Notes: generated from the sequence alone by a model not told the origin. A DNA stretch of 29,505 nucleotides from Priapulus caudatus (GCF_000485595.1 NW_014577892.1:97961-127465), one strand, 5' to 3'. Shown: positions 1 to 9,414, counted from the first letter of the stretch. Program-made: numbers and translations.

Positions 1-34
1 CTATCGGACCTTCGGTCTATAGGGCTGTAACCGC

Positions 35-221
35 TGTTATGTATTGACGAAGAGTGATGTAACTCATAATGGTCTTTTATTGCTGGAGCTGGTACATGTT
101 CTGCTTAGCACGCACACAAACTGGCGAACAAGAGAGCGCGATATCAATCCGTGTTGACCTAACAATAAGGTACTAGATTATATAATGTGCATGCGCATAG
201 TAAGTAGTCCATACTATTACA
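35..221 (-). repeat. Gypsy 3' LTR (left copy)
   Basis: 187-bp terminal repeat, TGTTATG at its left and TTACA at its right on the plus strand. It is identical to 4002-4188 except for four substitutions. It is the 3' LTR because the polypurine tract abuts its right edge. Confidence 0.95.
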
Positions 222-232
222 TCCCCCTTATC
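222..232 (-). other. Gypsy polypurine tract
   Basis: On the minus strand a purine run reading GATAAGGGGGA ends directly at the first base of the 3' LTR. This is the expected primer site for plus-strand DNA synthesis. Between it and the end of pol (233-484) is A+T-rich untranslated element sequence with no frame I can support. Confidence 0.8.
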
Positions 233-484
233 AAAGAAACGTTTAACAAAAAATAGCATGAATTAACATAATTGAATAATTGAAGTATTGGAATCATTGA
301 AAATCCTTTCTCCTAATTCTTATACTTTGTTTATCCTTTATCAAAATCAAGAATACTGTACTGTTACTCATAATGAAATAAGGATTATCACTGCTTGTGA
401 CGCAATACAGTCAAGTCATGTACTGTCTATAATATACAATAAAATTAATGTCAATACTGTTCCATCCATTATCACCCGTCATAA

Positions 485-1005
485 TTACTCGTATCGCGGA
501 GGTTTCTTTACCTCTCTACTGGAACGCATTTTATATAAATTTGGTTGGGTCTGCACATGCGAATTATTAATACTATCGCGATCAGGTGGCTTCTCTTCCG
601 TCGACGACATCATCGGCTGTGCAGCTGATGTTTGCGACTCTCCATGGACATCGTTGGTCGTGGGGCCGATCCCAGTGTTGGCGACGTCCTTGACGTGCTC
701 GCGCGTCATCACAAGAGGGTGTGCAAACCTCACTTGCTTTTTTGCGGTCACAGGATCTGCCATCTCTCGGATGTGTACGCGATTTCTCCTGAGTGTCTTC
801 CCATTAGGGGTTTCTATAATGTAGGACCTCGATTCGCTACACTTCGAAACAATGATGGCGGGATGCCAGCAACTAGTCTCATGATCCTGCACACTCACTG
901 CTTGTCCAGGCATGAGAGGTGGCAGGTCATGTGCTGTAAGGTCGTGGTACATCTTCTGAACTTCTTGTCGCTGTTGCATTTTGTAGAGCTTGGATCCGGT
1001 CTGTA
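485..1005 (-). pseudogene. Gypsy pol remnant: integrase C-terminal tail
   Basis: The minus-strand frame encodes the region that normally follows the integrase catalytic core in Gypsy pol. It shows a coiled start (QQRQEVQKMYHD), the DLPPLMPGQAV stretch, and an SH3-like segment with WHPAIIVSK, RSYIIETPNG and RRNRVHIR. The tail is hydrophilic and ends KKPPRYE followed by a stop at 485. There is no HHCC zinc site and no D,D-35-E core upstream: the sequence passes straight from the end of RNase H into this tail with a change of frame near 985-1005. The integrase core has therefore been removed by an internal deletion, by my estimate roughly 1 kb compared with the family layout. Confidence 0.85.
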
Positions 1006-1440
1006 CTAAACCGTACTAAATCCACTCTAACGTCAAGCTCGTCATTCTCTGCATTGGGAAGTCGACTTAACGTGTCTGGCAGAGTCATCTCCCTTCCGGG
1101 TCTGTACTCGATGTCCAGTTGGTAGTCCTGTAGCTTTAGCCTTATCTGCTGTAACCTTGGAGGTGCACTTCTCGGTGGCTTTTGTAGGATCATGACCAAT
1201 GGCTTGGGCTCGGTCAAGACCTTGAACCTCCGTCCGTATAGATATGTGTGAAATCTCTGCACACCAAATACTATGGCCAACAGTTCTCTTTCGATGCAAG
1301 CGTAACGCTTTTCGGTGTCCGATAGTGATTTCGAAGCGTATGCTACTGGCTTTTTATCTTGTAATAAAGCTGCGCCTAGCCCCTTAAGACTAGCGTCATA
1401 TTGAAGAACCGATGTTTTGTTGGTGTCAAAGTACTACAGG
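1006..1440 (-). pseudogene. Gypsy pol: RNase H domain
   Basis: The minus strand encodes a typical Gypsy RNase H. It has the first catalytic region QYDASLKGLGAALLQ, then PVAYASKSLSDTEKRY, IERELLAIVFGVQRFHTYLYGR, and the connecting segment RLKLQDYQLDIEYRPG with DTLSRLPN at the end. It would degrade the RNA strand during reverse transcription. The fourth block reads VLTEPKPL where relatives have V-x-T-D-H-x-P-L, so the usual Asp-His is replaced by Glu-Pro and a catalytic position may be lost. A frame change near 1432 separates it from the RT above, and the deletion junction lies just below. Confidence 0.88.
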
Positions 1441-2942
1441 GTAGTCTTTTGTTACGACTTCCTTGAGTTTGTCGAAACATTGCTGATCGTGATCTTCCCA
1501 CTGGAACGGCACATCCTCCTTGAGTAAGCCACGGAGCGGTGACGACTTGTCTGCCAAGTTAGCTATGAATGGCGACAGATATGTTACAAACCCAAGGAAC
1601 TCTTGTAGCTCTTTCTTACCGGTTGGCGCTGGCATGGCTTGTAAGTCATTTATCTTGCCATGGTCTGGATGGACACCTTTGTCACTGTATACATTCCAAA
1701 GAATGTGATACTGTTCGTCTTAATGTCACACTTTGTAGAGTTAAACACAAGACCGTTCTCCGCTGCGACTCGCATAAGGTTGTGTAAAGTACGGTCATGT
1801 TCGTCGTCAGATTTTGCGTACACTACGACATCATCAGCAATTCCTACGGCACCATCAACTTGCTCTAGTATTTGATCCATTTGCATCTGGAATACGACTT
1901 GCGAGATCGATAAACCAAACGGTAAGCGCTGGAAACAGTACCTTCCGAATGGAGATTGGAAGGTTGTAAGCAGTTGAGACTCTGTGTCGAGTTGTACCGA
2001 CCAGTATCCTGCCTTGGCATCCAGTTTTGAGAAGTCTTTAGCACCCGCGTAGTGATGCATCAGTTTCTCGATTGTGGGGATTTTGTCGTGTGGGCGTTTT
2101 AGAGCTTGGTTCAGGTGTCTTGGGTCCTAGCATATGCGCAGGCTGCCATCCTTCTTAGGTGGGTACGCTAGACTCGAGACCCAATCAGATGGTTCTGTCA
2201 CCTTTCTGATGACACCGTCCTTCTCCATGAGGTCAATTTCCTTCTTGATCGCTTCCTTTAACGCTATCGGTGTTTTGCGTGGTGGATCTATGTGTGTTGG
2301 CACGTTGGGGTCTACTACAATCTTTGTCACCCCAGGCATGCAACCGATCCTGTCGAACTGGTCTGGATACAGCCGTTTCAGATCATGAATGTTACTGATG
2401 GACGGCTTCACACTGTCAGTGGTCCTGTCAGTTTCAGCTTTGATAGCACAGTGTAGTGTTACAAGTTTCAGTTGTTCACATGTTGGGAGGCCAGCGACTG
2501 CTGGTCCTTCCACGTCTACTATGTAGAACTTGCTATCCCTCCAGCCAGAGCCGTTGTAGCTACATGGAATGTTGATAATTCCATAACACCTGATCGATGA
2601 TCCATTATATGCTGTTAGCCGTGTTTGACGAGCTGCGTTGGATATCGTGTTAATTGGAAATCCTCCCGGTGTGAGCATGCCGGGATACATCTGGCGAAAT
2701 GTCGACAGTGGCAGTGTATTGCCCTGTGCACCAGTGTCCACCTTCAGTCGCAAATTATGCACTCCAGGGCGATTGGCCAGTTTGATGTGCAGTTTTGCGA
2801 ATGCTTCATCCCTGGTTGATTTCTTTAGGCACATAGACGAGATGGTAATTCTGTCAAATGACAACCCGTCACTTTTCTGGTCTGACTGTCTGTCCAACTG
2901 TGCGTATATGGCATCAGTCTTGCTACGGTCACGGTTATTCAT
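1433..2942 (-). pseudogene. Gypsy pol: aspartic protease and reverse transcriptase
   Basis: The upper frame (2942-2130) carries an aspartic protease with the active-site motif LKVDTGAQGNTLPL. It continues into the RT N-terminus (DGVIRKVTEPSDWVSSLAYPPKKDGS). The RT palm follows, with DFSKLDAKAGYW, the FGRYCFQRLPFGLS block and the catalytic loop VGIADDVVVY, which holds the Asp pair. Lesions seen directly are an in-frame TAG at 2127-2129 just after the fingers, a frameshift near 1690 in the thumb (after SITFFGM), and another near 1432 before RNase H. The connection segment ELQEFLGFVTYLSPFI is intact at 1426-1635. The enzyme would have copied the element RNA into DNA; as it stands no complete RT can be translated. 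Confidence 0.9.
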
Positions 2943-3650
2943 GGGCGTCTTGCTTCGAGCACCTCTGTAGGAATTACCTCTGCCTCTGCCTCTGAATTGT
3001 GCATGATCGTTGTCACGCGATGTTGAGTAGCCTCGTACACGTGATTTGGAGTACCCTCGGTCATGTGATTTGACCTGGGTCTAGCTCGTGACTTGCTTGA
3101 CGGACACACAGTAGCCCAGTTGTTTTGCTTACCACATGCATTGCACACTGACCCATGTGCTGGGCACCGTTCTTTGGGTACTCAGGTATCTGAGTGCTAG
3201 CTATGAGCTCCATAACTCGCTCGTCTATCTCTGTCTTTGAATTGACATCGTAATGCTTGTAGTTTACATCTATTGACAAATTCATCCAGACTTTCTCCCT
3301 GTTTTTGTCTGTAGTGCATCAATTTCAGACGACTTACCCTAAAGTTCTCTGAAGGTTCCAGTTGCTCGGCAAATTTATCGAATATTTTGTCGACTTTTTT
3401 TCTTCCTCAGTCAAGGTCCACGAGTTGTATCTGCGTAGTCCCTCGTCCCCCACTTGCAATAATAAATGGTTAACTTGGTTAACAGTGTCAATGTTCTTCA
3501 CCTTGAAGTATAGTTCAAGGTGTTGACGAAAGAGTTTGAGGACGTCAGCTTGGTTGGGCAATGCCCAGTCCATGTTAGGTACGCGATCACCCGGCATGTT
3601 TACTGGTTCCAACAACGTATTAGCGAATGCCGCACTGTGTCTGTAGATAA
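2939..3650 (-). pseudogene. Gypsy gag (capsid and nucleocapsid), broken
   Basis: Three overlapping minus-strand frames cover gag. The N-terminal part has NMDWALPNQADVLKLFRQ, LELYFKVKNI and NHLLLQVGDEGLRRYNSW, characteristic of Gypsy capsids. A plausible start is the ATG of MPGDRVPNMDW near 3599. The frame stays open upstream to about 3650 but without a better ATG. The second part (3285-3061) follows after a frame change near 3330. The third (3148-2939) holds a nucleocapsid zinc knuckle, CNACGKQNNWATVC, whose spacing is C-x2-C-x4-x-x4-C but with Asn where the zinc-binding His should be. At least two frameshifts and the lost His mean no working Gag is encoded. Confidence 0.8.
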
Positions 3651-3983
3651 CACATCACCTATCCGTCTTGTATGTGCAAGTGGTCATACAATGATGTCCG
3701 TCAACTTTTATTTCGCCAGCCACTGTATACTGTCGTGTGGCTTTCTGCTGTGCACCGCGCTGTAAACGTCACACCGCTCGCGCGCACAAATCCTGTCTAT
3801 TGTCTAGACACGCATGCTGTAGACACACATGCTGTACACACACGTGCTGTTTTCTCCATGGCATCTGCAGCAGCAGCGGTATGCAGCCGGGCGAACTTTT
3901 CCTCGACGCATACACGCCTGCCCAGCAAACGTTCAGCACTAATCCTCACAGTTTCTCTTTGCTGAGGCTTTCCAAACACTGTT
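3651..3983 (-). other. Gypsy 5' leader with CA-rich short repeat
   Basis: Untranslated region between primer binding site and gag. At about 3808-3850 it has three near-copies of a 13-15 bp unit containing ACACGCATGCTGT / ACACACATGCTGT / ACACACACGTGCTGT. A very short frame starts at an ATG overlapping the primer binding site (about 4003) and stops within 60 bases, so it probably has no role. Confidence 0.5.
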
Positions 3984-4001
3984 CCTTCGCCGCTGACACC
4001 A
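3984..4001 (-). other. Gypsy primer binding site, tRNA-Leu-like
   Basis: Directly after the 5' LTR (minus strand) the sequence reads TGGTGTCAGCGGCG. The first nine bases match the complement of the 3' end of animal tRNA-Leu (…CTGACACCA), the primer used by several Gypsy and ERV-L elements. The match beyond nine bases is weak. Confidence 0.65.
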
Positions 4002-4188
4002 TGTTATGTATTGACGAAGAGTGATGTAACTCATAAAGGTATTTTATTGCTGGAGCTGGTACATGTTCTGCTTAGCACGCACACAAACTGGCAAACAAGA
4101 GAGCGCGATATCAATCCGTGTTGACCTAACAATAAGGTACTAGATTATATAATGTGCATGCGCATATTAAGTAGTCCATACTATTACA
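4002..4188 (-). repeat. Gypsy 5' LTR (right copy)
   Basis: 187-bp copy of 35-221 with four substitutions. It is the 5' LTR of the minus-strand element because the primer binding site and gag lie immediately to its left. Confidence 0.95.
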
Positions 4189-4403
4189 GTAGCCTTAGTC
4201 CCACGGGGACCGAGGTAAACACGTCCATTCACCTCGGCGGCAACGAAGTTTGCTATATTTTGTATTACTTGTTTGCATTTACTATGTTTTATATGTTGTC
4301 TGATGGATGTTTGTACCCTACAGGAATAAGGCATTTGTTTAATTAAAATAAATGTGTTTTATTTTAATCATTGTTGTTGCTCCATTCTAGTTCTGACGTA
4401 AGT

Positions 4404-4654
4404 TTACACAAATCTGTTGTTGTTATCAACAACTTTGTTGTACGTATTTCTTAATCTCTTGAGGCGATTATTCACTTGCTGAATAGATTTGATGATCTCT
4501 CGCTTAGGCTAGCCAGTTTTTCGACGATGTCTTGATAGACTAATCGATTTCTCGATGTCCCCGTTAGTTGTTCCTGAATAAAGTCGGTTGTCAAGATCTC
4601 CAAAAGAGCGACATTCTCCTCGTGTGACCATAGTTCTGCTGTTTGTTTAGCCAT
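4404..4654 (-). pseudogene. Trihelix (Myb/SANT-like) DNA-binding domain fragment
   Basis: An ATG at 4654 opens MAKQTAELWSHEENVALLEI, with the W-x3-E start typical of trihelix Myb/SANT domains. FIQEQLTGTSRNRLVYQDIV and EKLASL follow. That frame stops at 4472. In the next frame the third helix continues as IQQVNNRLKRLRNTYNKVVD and NNNRFV up to a TAA at 4404-4406, so one frameshift near 4485-4495 splits the domain. The order matches trihelix proteins, which bind DNA and occur as host regulators and as the Myb-like accessory proteins of PIF/Harbinger transposons. A GTAAAC just after NNRF could be a splice donor, but no downstream exon is visible before the Gypsy element. I read it as a decayed gene or transposon fragment. 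Confidence 0.7.
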
Positions 4655-5000
4655 TCATATATTTATACTAGTATATTAGTGAAAATATTGAAAAGTGTAG
4701 ATCGAAACTGTTATTGTGAAATGCAGAAAGCGAAAGTCGGCACTGGCGACGTCTACCGCCGTACTAATGCCGACCCGAGTCGTGTGCTGGTGCGCATTCA
4801 CACGGAAAAAAGGAACCAGCGCTCGGGTCGTTTTCGACCTGGGTCGTTTTTGCACCCACTCTGGAGCAAGGCCTATAGATAAACACAGGTTAAGACGATG
4901 ATTGGTCCAATGCTTAAGCGTCACAGGCGCCATGTTGACTCCAGCAGCGAACCATGCAATGGCGCTAAAACTATGCATGCGTATACGCATGGGTGTTTTT
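4655..5000. other. Upstream region of trihelix fragment; palindrome
   Basis: GC-richer than its surroundings. It contains inverted copies of CGACCCGAG / CTCGGGTCG around 4772-4832 and a perfect 16-bp palindrome CATGCGTATACGCATG at 4976-4991. It could be the promoter side of the trihelix fragment or the end of a transposon; neither is proven. Confidence 0.35.
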
Positions 5001-5909
5001 GTTATTTATTTATTTATTTAGGTAATTATCCATGATATATATTGCGTAGCATACTTTTACTAAATATTTTGAATTCATGAATTTAGATAACTACCAAGGA
5101 TATACACAAAAAGTATGACTAGCACACTTATTTACATTGCGGTCATTGTTTTGCTATGTTACTGAATAAAGGACACTATACAGTACACTAGGGCCTAATT
5201 ACTACTATCACTGTGACTATCACTAATATCAGCATATAACTATTAAAGTTAAACAACTACTAACTATTGGAATATACACATTTGTAAATTTATCAGTCAT
5301 ACATTCTCGTAAGGTTCTACAAACTTTTCTCATACCCTAAATACAATCCGAATGAAATTAGTGAAAATCGTGCTCTTCCTCCAATGTTTCGACTGGCATT
5401 AGACATTTTTTAACACTAAGTATAGATAGAATTTGTCCTAACATGGTGTGGTAGAGAGTTTCAAGTTTTAATTGCAGTGTAAATAAAAGAGTTTTTCCCA
5501 CTGCTTCCCACCCTTGGTATAAATATAGACATCTCACCTTCCAATTGTACTGAATCTGTGGACTTCAGATGTTAACATGAGAATCCTTCTGTCATATACA
5601 TACATGAACGTTGTTAACCTTTAGTTGTATTACCCTGTGCTCTACTGGTACCCAATTTACAGCTTTAAACTCTCTAGCACCTATGTGTGATCTATAGTGC
5701 CTAAGTTGAGAACACATGTATATAATGGCTCTATTTTGGCATTATTTCTATGATTTATACACAGAAGATAAACACATTCTATTATTCTACATTATTCACA
5801 TTATACTCGTGATTTTTTACAAATATTAAAAAGCTTTCAATACACTTAATTATTGATTTTGAAATTGAACTAGCAGGTATATTTAGAACTTTGTATTAAA
5901 TAAATTATG
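5001..5909. other. A+T-rich non-coding stretch
   Basis: Starts with a short TTTA repeat (about 5004-5020). I see no open frame with recognisable protein, no tRNA and no clear terminal repeats. Confidence 0.6.
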
Positions 5910-6305
5910 CAAGAAGTAAGAGATATGCTTTCCTCCTACTTCGTGAACTTCTAAACTGACGATAGTAACTCGCGTTTCGCTGTCAGCCTTCTCTAGGGTT
6001 GTCAGGGACAATATCTGCGGCTTGCCCTTTACCTTCAGCTTCTCTGCCAATTCACTTTAACAGAATGAGTGGGTCGATCCACCATCAAGTAAGGCATAGG
6101 TTTCTATCCCCAATTGGGAACCTGGCGCCTTAACGACAACTGGGACAATAGGCAGTGCAGCCCTTCTCGAGCTCCCTAAAACTTTAGCCGTTAAATCTTT
6201 TAGACCATCCCTGTCATTTGGTCGCATGGATGACCTTTCAGCGACTTTTCTGATCCATGCTTCCGCAATGACATAGCTGCTACCAAATCTTTGTTTCAGT
6301 AGCTG
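5910..6305 (-). pseudogene. BEL/Pao remnant: gag piece joined to protease
   Basis: One minus-strand frame reads QLLKQRFGSSYVIAEAWIRK and VAERSSMRPNDRDGL, a conserved BEL/Pao gag block (the DUF1759 region). After LKDLTAKVLGSSRR it enters AALPIVPVVVKAPGSQLG and IETYALLDGGSTHSFC, the retropepsin region. The protease active site is D-G-G rather than D-S/T-G. In intact elements some hundreds of residues of gag including zinc knuckles lie between these blocks, so an in-frame deletion has occurred near 6170-6200. In-frame stops are at 6306-6308 (TGA) and 6057-6059 (TAA). Similarity fades after LEVHEVGGKHISYF near 5910, before any RT, so the element is 3' truncated here. Confidence 0.82.
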
Positions 6306-7609
6306 TCAGCCCTTAGCATAGCCTTGATCTGGCTCCATAGCTAAGCAGCACTGGATGACCTTCCTGGCCTTGCCACTGCAATAGTGTAGAAGTCTCAACA
6401 GCTTAGAACCGCTGTCTATTGTGCCCTTCTCAACAGTATTATCAAAGGCACGCGTGAAGACCCAGTATTTCAGCGGGTCTCCATCAAAGGTCATCAGCTC
6501 AGTCTTCGGCAGCTGCATCATGTCCAGGATTCTCTGCTGCTGCAACCTGTCCCGGGACATCGTGCGCATGAACTCTTCATTCAGAGTTCTGCTTTCACTG
6601 GCGCCTTCCTCGACAACCATCGAGCGGTTGTCTCGCCTCTCCTCTCATTCCTCGGCATGTGGATTAAGCTTAGACATCTGGGGTGGGTTTCTCTGCATAC
6701 CGGCAGCTTCAGGAGATGCGCCTGCCTCGACATTGTCAGCCCAAGAGACAGTGAATGCATGCTTCTCCTTGGTAAGTAAGGCAGACTCGGGTTCAGGGCC
6801 TCTTCGCTCAGCCAGATGAACACTCGTCAGGCCAACCGCTTTTTCAGCCAGCCTTTCCCTAGTGAGAGAAGTGGCACTGACATCAGGCACTCCTCGGTCA
6901 CTAGGATGAACATTCGTCGGGTCTTCTTCACGTTCCGCATTCGCCCATGCCTCTTCTTCTGCTGCTGCCTTCGAAATTTCGGTTTCAAGGCGCAACGTTT
7001 TCCTTCTCTGCCGAAGCTGCATCTCTTCTTCTTCACGTATTCGCTGGAACCTCGCTTTTCCTGGTCTTCTCGTCTCTGCACCAGCTCTCTCTCGTCCTCA
7101 TCGAGCTTCTGCTGAGCTTTCAAGATTGAGGCCTTAGCTCGGAGAATTGCCTTCTTTGCTGCTGCTGCTGCTGCCTTAGCTCTGGAACTACCCATTGATG
7201 AAGTAGTTCTTTTTTTACTGGTAACACTGCAGGCTATCTCACTAGCTGATTTGGCACTCACTCCCCGAGGACCACCAGCATGCTCGAGATAGGTCTTCAC
7301 CTCCTCATGCATGAGGGAAAATTTCTTCTCTACCTCATCAAGGTAATTCTGGGACTCTTTCTTCTCCGGCTCTTCGACCAGCAATCTCACAAATTCAAAA
7401 TGAGACAAGCGAAATCTATCCATGGCAATGGACAGACCGTCTGACGCTCGGTGAACCGAGAGTCTCGGTGAATCACTGTCACAGAGCAATTCCTTCAGCT
7501 CGTTCTCCCTCCGGGTGAACTCGGCCTTCGCCTTCTGCTTCAGGCGCCGCATCTTTTCAGAAATGGCACCCTCCTCCATGGCAACGTACGCATTGCCCTC
7601 TTCTGCCAT
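6306..7609 (-). pseudogene. BEL/Pao remnant: gag N-terminal region
   Basis: The frame starts at the ATG at 7609 (MAEEGNAYVAMEEGAISEKM). It encodes a lysine- and glutamate-rich, probably coiled-coil protein with LSHFEFVRLLVEE, YLDEVEKKFSLMHEEVKTYL and an alanine run (RAKAAAAAAKKAILRAKA). A frame change near 7020 moves the product into LETEISKAAAEEEAWANAE (7022-6645). A further change leads to the block at 6620-6306 with LPKTELMTFDGDPLKYWVF, NTVEKGTIDSGSKLLRLLHY and CSGKARKVIQCC, a hallmark of BEL/Pao Gag. It would have formed the element's particle shell. At least two frameshifts and the terminal TGA break it. No LTR could be assigned on either side. Confidence 0.82.
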
Positions 7610-7644
7610 GCTCCTGGTCCCTCAGCGGTCTCGGATTCGGTCCC

Positions 7645-7935
7645 TCACAGTTCGTCACGGTCGGCACCACGGGTGACCGCAACACTGGTCGTGGCACCAC
7701 CGGTGGTGGCAACACTGGTCGTGGCAACTCTGGTCGTGGCACCACTGAGAATCTTAGCAACATGCCGAAGCATGCTGGCAGCTGGAATTGAAGCAGCAAC
7801 AGCCAAAATAACAGGCATAATAACACTAACCACAACAGTATCCACCATACATTTCTGACGCTGTTTGCTGAGATACTTCACACAGTGATCGACACACACA
7901 CAAAACAATTCATAGCCAAATAAATTTTGTTGCAT
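7645..7935 (-). other. Open frame with hydrophobic segment upstream of BEL/Pao gag
   Basis: An ATG at 7935 opens 96 codons. After a Cys-rich start (FGYELFCVCVDHCVKYL) comes a hydrophobic stretch MVDTVVVSVIMPVILAVAAS that could span a membrane, then five A-T-T-x-V-like repeats encoded by the tandem repeat below, ending GADRDEL. I do not recognise it. It sits where a retroelement 5' untranslated region or LTR would be, so it may be an accidental frame. The hydrophobic segment is its only protein-like feature. Confidence 0.25.
7666..7740 (-). repeat. Five tandem 15-bp units
   Basis: On the minus strand five consecutive 15-bp units have the form GCCACGACCAGTGTT with variants (GCCACGACCAGAGTT, GCCACCACCGGTGGT, GCGGTCACCCGTGGT). 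Total length is 75 bp. It lies between the BEL/Pao gag start and unassigned sequence. Confidence 0.8.
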
Positions 7936-8428
7936 AGGCTTAGTTGTATATAGTTAGTGTAAGTCCGGCTGCAAGCATTTTGGGGATTTTTAAGATTTAT
8001 AAGTTACAGCAAAATAAATTTAGCCTACCTGCCTCTACGCGGTCTTCCATGCCGGGGTCTCGTCTTATTGCTATCTACTAGTATTGACAATAGTATATGT
8101 ATTGCACTAGTATAGTGCATCAATATATAGTGCGAGCGAGATATGCGAGTGACTGATCGGCGCAGTGATCTCCTCCTTAGCAGATGACTAGTAAATAAAA
8201 TACTGTTTGTACTACTTTTCCTTCCTTTTCTGCTTCTTTCTCTTATGCTGCTCTTCTAAATTAAAAATAAACTAACAAAAGATGTCTCTCTACACCGATG
8301 AAACTTATTTCTAACGATAGATAATTAGTCTAAGCAGATCGCTAACAACATGCGGATTATCGCGTAGCACAGCTGTTTGTAAACACTAGTGCGACGCACG
8401 TTGAACGGCAGCCGAGCGAACTAGGTAC
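7936..8428. other. Non-coding stretch
   Basis: No supported gene. It holds a small palindrome GCACTAGTATAGTGC (about 8105-8119). By position it may include the 5' LTR and leader of the BEL/Pao remnant, but with no second LTR copy this cannot be shown. Confidence 0.4.
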
Positions 8429-8490
8429 TGATCTGTACCAAGGAGCTGTATATTATACCATGTTATATGTAGCTCCTTGATCTGTACCAA
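8429..8490. repeat. Small foldback flanked by 13-bp direct repeats
   Basis: The direct repeat TGATCTGTACCAA occurs at 8429-8441 and 8478-8490. Between them lies a 36-bp segment whose ends are inverted (GGAGCT … AGCTCC) with further partial pairing. The layout resembles a very small insertion with target duplication. Confidence 0.55.
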
Positions 8491-9214
8491 TTACGGTCAT
8501 GGTTGAGTAAAGACTTAATGTAACCGCGGTGAAATATTGTGTAGCAATGCCTGAGTAGCTGTTAAAGCAATATCTTACCACGGAAAAAAAAATTGGAGTG
8601 CGATGGCTCTAATAATCAAACTATCATCGGCTGCGTCAATACTCACAATAATCTAATAATAATCATCATCGTAACCAGCTCATAAATTTCTTCTCCAATA
8701 AATAGGAAAGATTGGTATACGTCGATATTTTAATCATATCATGAACTAGTTAAAAACAAGTAGTTACATTCAATATAATAGTTACATATATTATAGATCT
8801 TTAATCTGATTTTTGACAAATTTAGCAAAAATATATAAGTGAACTTAAATATTCAATTTCACAATATATGTCATTCAGTTGCATTCTCGTATAACTCATT
8901 TGTACTTTGAAGGCTATCAGTATCATTTACAAGTTCACAGGGTATTTTATTTGTTTCGGTATCATTTTCCATTTCTACTGTGAGGCAAGACGTCGCTGCA
9001 GTAGCTAGACACCAGAATGAAATTCAAGAAAGTTTTCATTCGAATATAGACAACAAATAACTTTATTCAGTACGGTAATACATGTTTATACCATATTTAG
9101 ATACACGCAAATACAAAATATATATTGTATATTATTTAATATACTTAGATTTAAGAGTTTGTCATCCCATTGCTCGCTTGACAGCGATTTTGACTCCGAT
9201 CGAAAATTGGCCCG
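8491..9214. other. A+T-rich non-coding stretch
   Basis: No recognisable coding or RNA gene. A minus-strand AATAAA occurs near 9060-9066. It may be a polyadenylation signal but no gene can be attached to it. Confidence 0.5.
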
Positions 9215-9287
9215 AGGATATAAGAGCTGTCCACATTTGGACATGTCGCACATTGCGAAAATGAATTGGGGACAGCTCTTATATCCT
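9215..9287. repeat. Perfect 18-bp inverted repeat (hairpin)
   Basis: AGGATATAAGAGCTGTCC at 9215-9232 is exactly complementary to 9270-9287, with a 37-base loop. It is probably another miniature foldback element or its remnant. No target duplication was found. Confidence 0.75.
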
Positions 9288-9320
9288 TGAACCGAAATCT
9301 CTACGATATGATACACGTAA

Positions 9321-9414
9321 CTGCGTTTACACCATCGATTTTTGTCAGCAAATCGTCCGAGTCGTGCAAAATATAACACGTTCCATTTCTCCAACTCGGC
9401 GACTTGACTCTGAC
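9321..9414. mobile_element. Left half of a foldback/MITE-like element
   Basis: The 40 bases at 9321-9360 (CTGCGTTTACACCATCGATT…) are inverted at 16793-16833 with two substitutions and one 1-base indel. The two halves are separated only by the BEL/Pao element at 9415-16697 and its target duplication. Joined, they would make a non-autonomous inverted-repeat element of about 230 bp. Its family and own target duplication are not clear. Confidence 0.7.

Larger units (their letters stand above)
35..4188 (-). mobile_element. Ty3/Gypsy LTR retrotransposon, defective, minus strand
   Basis: The unit is bounded by two 187-bp direct repeats that start TG and end CA. Read on the minus strand it runs 5' LTR (4002-4188), primer binding site, gag, protease, reverse transcriptase, RNase H, a remnant of the integrase C-terminus, polypurine tract, 3' LTR (35-221). 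The order protease-RT-RNase H-integrase and the RT and RNase H sequences place it in Ty3/Gypsy, near the invertebrate elements often annotated as K02A2.6-like (from memory of the family). The two LTRs differ at 4 of 187 sites, so insertion was fairly recent, yet pol has frameshifts, a stop and a large deletion. Flanking 5-mers (accgc left, gtagc right) do not match, so no target site duplication is visible; recombination between copies or flank mutation could explain this. It cannot move on its own. Confidence 0.93.

Noticed and set aside
288-824. Plus-strand open frame of 178 codons
   Set aside because: It is antisense to the Gypsy integrase tail and untranslated region; the protein has no domain and the minus strand explains the bases.
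30-4193. A 5-bp target duplication for the Gypsy element
   Set aside because: The flanks accgc and gtagc do not match, and shifting the boundary by one or two bases does not create a match.
4976-4991. The 16-bp palindrome as a protein-binding operator
   Set aside because: The palindrome is real, but alternating purine-pyrimidine palindromes of this size arise readily and nothing links it to a regulator.
6421-6819. Plus-strand frame of 132 codons
   Set aside because: Antisense to the conserved BEL/Pao gag block LPKTELMTFDGDPLKYW.
5500-8400. LTRs for the BEL/Pao remnant at 5910-7609
   Set aside because: I compared the flanks by eye and found no long direct repeat; the 3' side is truncated inside the protease region.
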